From Phocaeicola plebeius (GTDB taxonomy: Bacteria; Bacteroidota; Bacteroidia; Bacteroidales; Bacteroidaceae), in assembly GCA_004558305.1 (NCBI GenBank), contig SFDG01000053.1:1-15259 (forward strand): a stretch of DNA of 15,259 nt. Direction: 5' to 3'. Under the pieces are notes generated by a model, which was given only the letters and a program-made list of their open reading frames with translations, was not told the origin of the DNA and did not search any database. The position numbers were made by a program, and so were the translations under genes. The first letter of the stretch is position 1. Each line of letters starts with the position of its first letter. Of this stretch, positions 8,781-13,827 are shown piece by piece.

Positions 8781-8895
8781 TTTTCCCTGCCATTTCGAAC
8801 GAAGTGAGAAATCTGTTAGCGAAAAGTAGATGTATTCAGATGCTTCATTCCATTCAGCATGACAGTTTGATAGGTGGTACAAGGTTCCCGGACAG
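8781..8895 (+). repeat. Interspersed ~115-bp repeat, copy A
   Basis: This block shares most of its length with 11142-11257 in the same orientation: TTTTCCCTGCCATTTCGAAC..., then GAAGTGAGAAATCTGTTAGCG, then GATGTATTCAGATGCTTCA, CAGCATGAC, TTGATAGGTG, CAAGGTT and CGGACAG. It contains the short inverted pair ATTTC (8792-8796)/GAAAT (8808-8812). The outer parts read CAT...ATGAC, suggesting decayed inverted ends (the partial copy at 11113 has intact GTCAT). No reading frame is shared, so it looks like a non-coding REP/MITE-like element. Family identity was not checked. Confidence 0.85.
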
Positions 8896-8923
8896 AATCC
8901 CCCAAAAACAATCCTGCCCATTC

Positions 8924-8955
8924 GTTGTGTCTTTGTCCATAAGTTCTTACCTTTG
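8924..8955 (+). promoter_or_regulatory. Bacteroides-type promoter of the GT4-GT2 unit
   Basis: The -7 box TACCTTTG (8948-8955) matches TAnnTTTG. GTTG at 8924-8927 sits 20 bp upstream in the -33 position. The box lies 26 bp before the ATG at 8982. It shows that the two downstream glycosyltransferases form a transcription unit separate from the typA run. Confidence 0.72.
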
Positions 8956-8981
8956 CACACGAACTACAATCCAAAAGAGCC

Positions 8982-10244
8982 ATGAGAGTACTCATCATCA
9001 ATACATCGGAAAAGACAGGAGGAGCAGCCATCGCCGCTCGACGCTTGATGGAAGCCTTGAAGAAGAGCGGCATCAAGGCAAAAATGCTGGTCAGGGACAA
9101 ACAGACGGACGATGTGACGGTGGTCTCCCTGCGCAAGTCGTGGCGGAACATCTGGAATTTTGTGTGGGAACGGGTCGTCATCTGGCGGACCAACCACTTC
9201 CACAAGCAACGCCTGTTTGCCATAGATATTGCCAACACGGGGACCGACATCACCTCTTTGCCGGAATTCCAGCAAGCCGATGTCATCCATCTGCACTGGG
9301 TGAACCAAGGGATGCTGTCGCTGAACAACCTGCAACAGATTTTAGATGCCGGCAAGCCGGTTGTCTGGACGCTGCACGACATGTGGCCGGTGACCGGCAT
9401 CTGCCACCATGCTGAGACATGCGACCGCTTCACCACTCATTGCCACCATTGTCCGCTGCTGGTGCACGGACACCGGCACGACCTTTCTTTCCGCATCTTC
9501 GAGAAGAAACTGAAGCTCTATGCCCGGGGCCGCCTTTCCTTCATTGCCTGCAGCCATTGGCTGGAAGGACAGGCTCGTCGAAGTGCCCTGACGCAAGGAC
9601 ATCCGGTGGCCAGCATCCCCAATCCCATCGACACCCGGCTTTTCCATCCCATCGACCGGCAACAGGTGCGGAAGGAACTGGGCCTGCCTGCCGATAAGTA
9701 CCTGCTACTGTTCAGTTCCATGAAGATTACCGACAAGCGCAAGGGCATCGACTATTTAGTGGAAGCCTGCCGGCTGCTCCAGCAGACACAGCCCGACTTC
9801 AGCCGCCGGCTGGAAGTGGTGGTCATGGGACATGAATCTGAAGAATACAGCCGCCTGTTCCCCTTCCCCGTACACAGCCTCGATTACCGCAGTCAGGAAA
9901 AGGACATTGCCCGTGTCTACAATGCCGTGGATCTGTATGTCACTCCTTCGCTGATGGAAAACCTGCCGAACACCCTGATGGAAGCCATGGCCTGCGGAGT
10001 ACCTTGTGTGGGATTCCATATCGGCGGCATCCCCGAAATGATCGACCACCTGCACAACGGGTATGTGGCACAATACAAATCGGCGGCCGACCTGGCCAAC
10101 GGCATCTACTGGTCGCTCAACGACGGTGACTATCCCAGCCTCAGCGAAGCGGCCCGACGGAAGGTCACGAGCTGCTACAGCGAAGAGACCATTGCCCGTG
10201 CGTACCTCCATCTCTACAACCAGATTACCGATGAACATGAATAA
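8982..10244 (+). CDS. Family 4 glycosyltransferase (GT-B fold)
   Basis: A 420-aa retaining glycosyltransferase of the GT4/GT1 type, expected at the cytoplasmic face of the inner membrane. The N-terminal donor-side loop reads TSEKTGGAAIAARRL (residues 8-22). HLHWVNQGMLSL (103-114) and WTLHDMWPVTG (129-139) are typical of LPS and exopolysaccharide transferases of this group. The C-terminal lobe carries PSLMENLPNTLMEAMACGVPCV (322-343) with the EX7E pair E326/E334 that binds the donor nucleotide sugar, then GGIPEMI. Between the lobes is a Cys/His cluster C141-X5-C147-X6-C154-X2-C157. The start at 8982 follows the promoter by 26 nt. It overlaps the next gene by 14 nt, so the pair is probably translationally coupled. 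Confidence 0.93.
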   Translation: MRVLIINTSEKTGGAAIAARRLMEALKKSGIKAKMLVRDKQTDDVTVVSLRKSWRNIWNFVWERVVIWRTNHFHKQRLFAIDIANTGTDITSLPEFQQADVIHLHWVNQGMLSLNNLQQILDAGKPVVWTLHDMWPVTGICHHAETCDRFTTHCHHCPLLVHGHRHDLSFRIFEKKLKLYARGRLSFIACSHWLEGQARRSALTQGHPVASIPNPIDTRLFHPIDRQQVRKELGLPADKYLLLFSSMKITDKRKGIDYLVEACRLLQQTQPDFSRRLEVVVMGHESEEYSRLFPFPVHSLDYRSQEKDIARVYNAVDLYVTPSLMENLPNTLMEAMACGVPCVGFHIGGIPEMIDHLHNGYVAQYKSAADLANGIYWSLNDGDYPSLSEAARRKVTSCYSEETIARAYLHLYNQITDEHE

Positions 10245-11001
10245 TACCGCCCCGCTCCATCCCCATCATCCGCATCCCAAGTTCTCCATCATCACGGTCA
10301 CCTACAATGCGGGCGGTGTGTTGGAGGATACCATCCAAAGCGTCATCACGCAGACGTACAAGAACGTGGAATACATCATCGTGGACGGAGGGTCGAAGGA
10401 CCGCACCCTCGACATCGTACAACGCTACCGCGACCACATCACGACCTTCATCAGCGAACCCGACCGCGGACTCTACGATGCCATGAACAAGGGCATCCGG
10501 CTGGCAACGGGCGACTACCTGTGCTTCCTGAATGCCGGTGACGAGCTGCACGAGGACGACACGCTGCAGCTCATGGTCCACTCGATTCCCTCAGACACTT
10601 TGCCCGATGTCCTTTACGGCGAGACGGCCATCGTGGACGAAGAAGGGCATTTCCTGCGGATGCGCCGCCATGCCGCCCCCGAACAGCTCACATGGAAGAG
10701 TTTCCAGTCTGGCATGATGGTCTGCCATCAGGCGTTCTTTGCCCGTCGCGATCGGGTAGAGCCTTACGACCTGAAGTACCGCTTCTCTGCCGACTTCGAC
10801 TGGTGCATCCGTATCATGAAGAAGAGCCGGGTACTGCACAATACGCACCTGACGCTCATCGATTACCAAAACGAAGGGGTGTCCACGCGCAACCGCCGTG
10901 CCTCGCTGTTCGAACGCTTCCACATCATGTGCCGCCACTACGGCTACTGTTCCACGACGCTCCGCCACATCGGCTTCGTGTTCCGGCTGCTGTATGCGTA
11001 G
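10231..11001 (+). CDS. Family 2 glycosyltransferase (WcaE-like)
   Basis: An inverting GT-A enzyme of 256 aa. Motifs in order: a His/Pro-rich start (HPHHPHP, residues 10-16), FSIITVTYNAG (18-28), VDGGSKDRT (51-59), SEPDRGLYDAMNKGI (75-89), LNAGDEL (100-106, the DxD region in its NAGD form), and SADFDW (186-191) near the catalytic base. This set matches short family 2 enzymes such as WcaE. The start is taken as the ATG at 10231, overlapping the upstream stop by 14 nt; ATG 10237 is an alternative. An in-frame extension back to 10063 would lie inside the GT4 gene and shows only arginine/threonine-rich shadow sequence. It ends immediately before a repeat-filled spacer. Confidence 0.93.
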   Translation: MNMNNTAPLHPHHPHPKFSIITVTYNAGGVLEDTIQSVITQTYKNVEYIIVDGGSKDRTLDIVQRYRDHITTFISEPDRGLYDAMNKGIRLATGDYLCFLNAGDELHEDDTLQLMVHSIPSDTLPDVLYGETAIVDEEGHFLRMRRHAAPEQLTWKSFQSGMMVCHQAFFARRDRVEPYDLKYRFSADFDWCIRIMKKSRVLHNTHLTLIDYQNEGVSTRNRRASLFERFHIMCRHYGYCSTTLRHIGFVFRLLYA

Positions 11002-11004
11002 ATT

Positions 11005-11053
11005 GTCATTCTGAGTCCCCATCACACCGAGTGTGAAACGATTCGATGATGAC
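11005..11053. repeat. Short segment with inverted GTCAT/ATGAC ends
   Basis: GTCAT at 11005-11009 and ATGAC at 11049-11053 bound a 49-bp segment beginning GTCATTCTGAG, 3 bp after the last glycosyltransferase stop. The same GTCAT start and ATGAC end are seen in the larger repeats nearby (11120 and 11219), so this may be a short relative of that family. The match is too small to be sure. Confidence 0.4.
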
Positions 11054-11059
11054 GCTGTA

Positions 11060-11082
11060 GGGGCGGACCTGTGTGTCCGCCC
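11060..11082. repeat. GC-rich perfect hairpin element (REP-like)
   Basis: GGGCGGAC (11061-11068) pairs perfectly with GTCCGCCC (11075-11082) around the loop CTGTGT. A G precedes it, giving TAGGGGCGGAC. No T-run follows, so it is not a standard intrinsic terminator, though it could stall or protect the 3' end of the GT4-GT2 transcript. The sequence resembles short palindromic intergenic repeats seen in many bacteria; copy number in this genome is unknown. Confidence 0.65.
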
Positions 11083-11112
11083 GGACGCCGAGGTGGATGT
11101 TTCCGAGGGAGT

Positions 11113-11139
11113 CTTCCCTGTCATTTCGAACGAAGGGAG
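11113..11139 (+). repeat. Partial copy C of the ~115-bp repeat
   Basis: CTTCCCTGTCATTTCGAACG and the following AAGGGAG match the first ~27 bases of copies A and B and stop 2 bp before copy B begins. It carries GTCAT where A and B have GCCAT, so it preserves an inverted end matching ATGAC at the far end of the full element. It appears to be a truncated tandem insertion. Confidence 0.75.
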
Positions 11140-11141
11140 TT

Positions 11142-11257
11142 TTTTCCCTGCCATTTCGAACGAAGTGAGAAATCTGTTAGCGCAAAGTGGATGTATTCAG
11201 ATGCTTCACTACGTTCCAGCATGACCTTTTGATAGGTGCCCCAAGGTTTTCGGACAG
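11142..11257 (+). repeat. Interspersed ~115-bp repeat, copy B
   Basis: Direct-orientation counterpart of 8781-8895. The first ~75 bp differ at only a few positions; there is a short divergent patch at 11208-11214, then CAGCATGAC (11217-11225), TTGATAGGTG, CAAGGTT and CGGACAG are shared again. With copy A it brackets the GT4-GT2 pair. Confidence 0.85.
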
Positions 11258-11282
11258 CCTCCCCTGTTTGGACTCCATCGTT

Positions 11283-11798
11283 TCATTGACCGCTACCAGA
11301 CGAATACTCCCCATCTGATTCAGCCGCACTCCACACTTCCTCCTCCGACTGGCTGTAGGACCGGACGGAATGGTCCTTCAGATAAATCTGGCAAAGCGTG
11401 AAAGCCAACGATTCCAGCGTCTGCTGACGGACAGCCGGCTTCAACTGACACTCCCATACGGTGATGCAATGCCAGCCCATCGCCGCCAGTTGCTGCTGCT
11501 CCCGTTTGTCACGAGCCTTGTTGCGCTCTATCTTCCTTTGCCAGAAATCGACGTTCGTCCTGGGCAGGACAAAATACTTGCAGCCGTCATGCCCGTGCCA
11601 GAAGCATCCGTTCACAAAGATGACCGTCCGGTATTTCCGCAGCACGATATCCGGATGTCCCGGCAGCCGGGGATGGTTCAGCCGATAGCGGAAGCCCCGG
11701 CTGAACAAGAACTTCCGCACCAGCAGTTCCGGTTTCGTGTCCTTGCCCCGTATCGCCGCCATGCAGCGGTGTCTTTGTTCTTTGGTCAGTTTGTCCAT
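11283..11798 (-). CDS. vsr: Very short patch repair endonuclease Vsr
   Basis: Strand-specific nicking endonuclease that starts repair of T:G mismatches created by deamination of 5-methylcytosine. The 171-aa product shows the family core: MAAIRGKDTKPE (13-24), GHPDIVL with the predicted metal-binding aspartate D50, VNGCFWHGHDGCKY (62-75) with F66, W67 and H68 expected at the mismatch, and WEC (115-117). C65, H70, C73 and C117 align by eye with the structural zinc ligands of E. coli Vsr (C66, H71, C73, C117). Typical Vsr proteins are near 140-155 aa; this one has a Ser/Glu-rich tail of about 28 residues. Start ATG at 11798; promoter at 11849-11880. No cytosine methyltransferase lies in the window, so the gene is an orphan here. 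Confidence 0.95.
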   Translation of the reverse strand: MDKLTKEQRHRCMAAIRGKDTKPELLVRKFLFSRGFRYRLNHPRLPGHPDIVLRKYRTVIFVNGCFWHGHDGCKYFVLPRTNVDFWQRKIERNKARDKREQQQLAAMGWHCITVWECQLKPAVRQQTLESLAFTLCQIYLKDHSVRSYSQSEEEVWSAAESDGEYSSGSGQ

Positions 11799-11848
11799 AC
11801 GCCTTTCTATCTGTCCTCCGCCTTGTCACAGCGAATGCTTCCGTTCAG

Positions 11849-11880
11849 CAAACGTACGATTTCTGCGGAAAATAAGCAAG
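11849..11880 (-). promoter_or_regulatory. Bacteroides-type promoter of vsr
   Basis: On the minus strand the -7 box TACGTTTG (11856-11849) follows CTTG (11880-11877) by exactly 20 bp. The box lies 50 bp upstream of the vsr ATG. Both match position and most of the Bacteroides consensus, so vsr probably has independent transcription. Confidence 0.72.
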
Positions 11881-12034
11881 AAAGGGGAGCAAAACATCAT
11901 CTTGTTTCATCCAGGTTAATACCCCTGCTCGCTATGAAGCTCTATATAAGCCATGACAGAGTGAAAGCTATAGGTACAACAAAAGCGGTGAGAACCAAGG
12001 GGAAATACCCTGAACCGTAGCTGCATCTTTCATA
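11881..12034. other. Intergenic stretch with no recognisable gene
   Basis: Between the vsr promoter and the inverted repeat at 12035 I see no convincing coding frame on either strand. A minus-strand frame of about 20 codons (from an ATG near 12032) runs to a stop but has no family features. It is the left part of the gene-poor mosaic that extends to 12848. Confidence 0.5.
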
Positions 12035-12073
12035 GATTGCGCCAACTTTATAGAGTTATTGTTTGACGCAATC
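12035..12073. repeat. Inverted repeat overlapping a promoter
   Basis: GATTGCG (12035-12041) and CGCAATC (12067-12073) form a perfect 7-bp inverted repeat separated by 25 bp. The spacer holds a smaller AACT/AGTT pair. On the plus strand a T-run follows (12078-12082). The right arm lies directly after the -33 box of the promoter at 12062-12093, so it could act as an operator or as a weak terminator. Function is not determinable from sequence. Confidence 0.5.
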
Positions 12074-12093
12074 GTGCTTTTTCCCTAACTTTG
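12062..12093 (+). promoter_or_regulatory. Near-ideal Bacteroides promoter with no intact gene downstream
   Basis: TTTG (12062-12065), 20 bp, then TAACTTTG (12086-12093): this is the best consensus match in the window. It reads to the right into AT-rich DNA. The first ATG downstream (12107) gives 26 codons to a TAA at 12185; the same frame then meets TAG at 12203 and afterwards stays open to 12478. It may be the promoter of a decayed gene or of a non-coding RNA. Confidence 0.65.
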
Positions 12094-12219
12094 CGCCATC
12101 ATATACATGCCGTATAGCTTCTCTCCATCGGTCACGAAGCCTTCCAGCATCTTGTCGAGCATGTATGGCTCTTTGAAGTTTACATAAACTCTAATAATAA
12201 AATAGATAGGATCAGTTTC
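12085..12219 (-). pseudogene. C-terminal fragment of an unidentified gene
   Basis: Open minus-strand frame of 44 codons ending in TAG, preceded directly by a TGA (12222-12220). The translation ends KLYGMYMMAQS and includes NFKEPYMLDKMLEGFVTDGE, with protein-like composition, but no family is recognised and no upstream part of a gene is present. It meets the plus-strand fragment of 12206-12478 at about 12206-12219, as if two pieces of different origin were joined. It could also be a chance open frame. Confidence 0.35.
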
Positions 12220-12478
12220 TCAAAATGGGAATAAAGGAACCTTTCTATATGACATTAGAAGGGGTAAAGGAGGTATTAAAGAATGGAGAGCCGATAAAAT
12301 TGAGCTGTCAGATATTATTCTCCCCATAACAGTTGCCCAGAATTGTGTTGTTGGATGGATTGATTATTCAGTCTATGAAGCTTTATCAGACAAGAGTATG
12401 TTTTCTTCAGAATTAATACAACATCTAAATGACGGTGGCCATATTTTAGTTTTTTACCATCTGAATGACTCCAAATAA
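12206..12478 (+). pseudogene. Startless AT-rich coding remnant of unknown function
   Basis: A 90-codon open frame with no plausible start codon near its 5' end, bounded upstream by TAG (12203-12205) and ending in TAA. The translation is protein-like, including GTFLYDIRRGKGGIKEWRAD, ELSDIILPITVAQNCVVGWI and a C-terminus GGHILVFYHLNDSK. I do not recognise the family. G+C over 12181-12480 is 98 of 300 bases, far below the neighbours, which suggests DNA acquired from a different source and then broken. Two stops (12185, 12203) separate it in frame from the ATG at 12107 that follows a strong promoter. It may be a truncated gene rather than a functional one. Confidence 0.45.
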
Positions 12479-12848
12479 TTGTATGCATTAGCTTTGATGG
12501 CAGGCTGCGGTGTATATGCTTCACCACACGAAGTTGAAATGTCTGATCTTCCTTCAGCACGAAAGATCTTGGCTTCATGTCAATCTACATCGGGCTATGT
12601 TCATCCATATACACTTCTTCCTGTGTCAGTCTTCCCCAATGGGCTACGGGACGAAGCAGCGATGACTGTTCTTGTACCGCCACAAGAAGCATCTTTGTAG
12701 TGCGCCGATAGCAGATGCTGTGGGGGAAGGAAGTGGCTTGTGCAGATGTTCTGCCTGCTGCCAAAAGTCCTTCTGCCTTCTACCAAAAGTTCCTTTGCTG
12801 CCTGCCGGATGTCCTTCTTCCCGTAGGCGGTCGGAGGAAGTGTATCAA
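12479..12848. other. Gene-poor stretch with small repeats
   Basis: No convincing gene. Open frames exist on both strands here (plus 12479-12700 with a TTG start; minus 12601-12867, which begins inside the terminator hairpin) but neither has recognisable features and they overlap each other. The stretch contains a perfect 7-bp hairpin TTCTTGT/ACAAGAA (12669-12675/12682-12688) and a degenerate direct repeat at 12758-12795. Confidence 0.5.
12758..12795. repeat. Degenerate tandem repeat, period about 22 bp
   Basis: CTGCCAAAAGTCCTT (12758-12772) recurs as CTACCAAAAGTTCCTT (12780-12795). A weaker third unit, GCCGGATGTCCTTCTTCCC, follows at 12804-12822. This may belong to a larger interspersed intergenic repeat; that could not be tested here. 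Confidence 0.4.
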
Positions 12849-12905
12849 TAAAGCCGTCCAAAAGCATCTTCCTGTGGGGGAAAGATGTCTTGGACGGCTT
12901 ATTTT
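12849..12905 (-). terminator. Long hairpin terminator downstream of yitT
   Basis: GCCGTCCAA (12853-12861) pairs with TTGGACGGC (12890-12898), and the stem extends inward through GCATCTTCC/GGGGAAAGATGT with one small offset, giving roughly 20 paired bases and a loop of about 4 nt. It starts about 20 bp beyond the yitT stop. On the minus strand CTTTATT follows the stem; on the plus strand TTATTTT follows, so it could work in both directions. Confidence 0.8.
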
Positions 12906-12921
12906 CTGATGGCTCTTCGCC

Positions 12922-13818
12922 TTATTTCACTTTCAGCTTGTCGAACCCTTCGCCATACACACCGATGACCTTGCTCTGCGAGATGAAGGCATTCGGGTCG
13001 ATGTCCTTGCAGAGGCGGAAGATGTCTATCGACTCGCTCTTCTTGGCCAGCACGACCACCACCTTGATTTCCTGCTTGCTGTACCAGCCCGTGCCGTCGA
13101 GCAGCGTCACGCCCCGGTCTACCCGCTTGTTGATGGCTTCCGCTATCTGCTCGTGCTTGCGCGAGAAAATCAGGAACTGCACCGACTGGCGCTGGCTTTC
13201 GATGACATAGTCGATGATCACACTCATGATGAACAGCACCACAAAGCCGAACAGCACACGCCGCCAGTCGTGGAAGATGAAGTAGCAGGAGGAGATGATG
13301 ACAATGTCGCAATACATCATCATGCGCCCCAGCGTCACATCGCGGTACTTGTTGATAATCCAAGCGATGATGTCGGTACCGCCCGTACTGCCGTTGCTGC
13401 AGAACACGACACCAATACCGAATCCCAGCAGACCTGCACCGATGGCACAGGCCATGAAGTCCTGCCCCTCGCCCAACAGCTTGGGCAATGTCCCGTCGGG
13501 TCCCTCCAACAGCCGCTGGACCAGCCAGAGCAGGAAGGTCAGCATGAAGATGGCATAGATGGTCTTGATGCTGAATTTCGGTCCCAGTATCTTCAGCGCA
13601 AAGCCCATGAGGACGGCATTGATGAGGAAATAGGACACCTGCATCTCCACCCCCGTCACATAGTAGATGATGGCCGCAATGCCGGTCACACCACCGGTCG
13701 TTATCTGGTAGGGCAGCATAAAAGCCGCCCATCCCAACGCATAGCAGACCAGTCCGAAAGTGATGGCCAGGTAGTCGCGCGACTCCCGGCCCAATTTTTT
13801 TTTCAACAATGCTTCCAT
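12922..13818 (-). CDS. YitT family membrane protein (DUF161/DUF2179)
   Basis: A 298-aa inner-membrane protein of the YitT family, whose function is not well established. The N-terminal two thirds carry several hydrophobic segments (about residues 17-36, 48-75, 85-105, 120-143, 163-206). They include the family's characteristic glycine-rich repeats LPYQITTGGVTGIAAI (35-50) and CSNGSTGGTDIIAWI in the second half of the membrane part. The C-terminal 80 or so residues form the soluble DUF2179-type domain (FSRKHEQIAEAINKRVDRGVTLLDGTGWYS ... VIGVYGEGFD). The start ATG at 13818 is 9 nt after the leuS stop, so the two genes are probably cotranscribed. Codons 6-8 lie in a run of nine A (minus strand; 13795-13803), a possible slippage site. 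A terminator follows at 12849-12905. Confidence 0.93.
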   Translation of the reverse strand: MEALLKKKLGRESRDYLAITFGLVCYALGWAAFMLPYQITTGGVTGIAAIIYYVTGVEMQVSYFLINAVLMGFALKILGPKFSIKTIYAIFMLTFLLWLVQRLLEGPDGTLPKLLGEGQDFMACAIGAGLLGFGIGVVFCSNGSTGGTDIIAWIINKYRDVTLGRMMMYCDIVIISSCYFIFHDWRRVLFGFVVLFIMSVIIDYVIESQRQSVQFLIFSRKHEQIAEAINKRVDRGVTLLDGTGWYSKQEIKVVVVLAKKSESIDIFRLCKDIDPNAFISQSKVIGVYGEGFDKLKVK

Positions 13819-13827
13819 GTCTGCTGA

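Noticed and set aside
8804..9415. 203-codon plus-strand frame across repeat A and the GT4 start
   Set aside because: It begins in the repeat and runs out of frame through the clearly coding GT4 gene.
10063..10230. N-terminal extension of the GT2 gene
   Set aside because: It lies wholly inside the GT4 gene in another frame and reads as low-information Arg/Thr/Pro sequence; the GT2 domain begins right after ATG 10231.
8781..11257. CRISPR array or complete insertion sequence
   Set aside because: There are only two full and one partial copies of a 115-bp repeat, with genes between them; there is no regular spacing, no transposase and no terminal repeats of IS type.
12479..12867. Short open frames on both strands (73 and 88 codons)
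   Set aside because: They overlap each other, have no family features, and one begins inside the terminator hairpin; treated as non-coding.
12922..13818. Frameshift in yitT at the nine-A run
   Set aside because: The frame is intact from the ATG through the whole family-length protein, so no disruption is present in this sequence.
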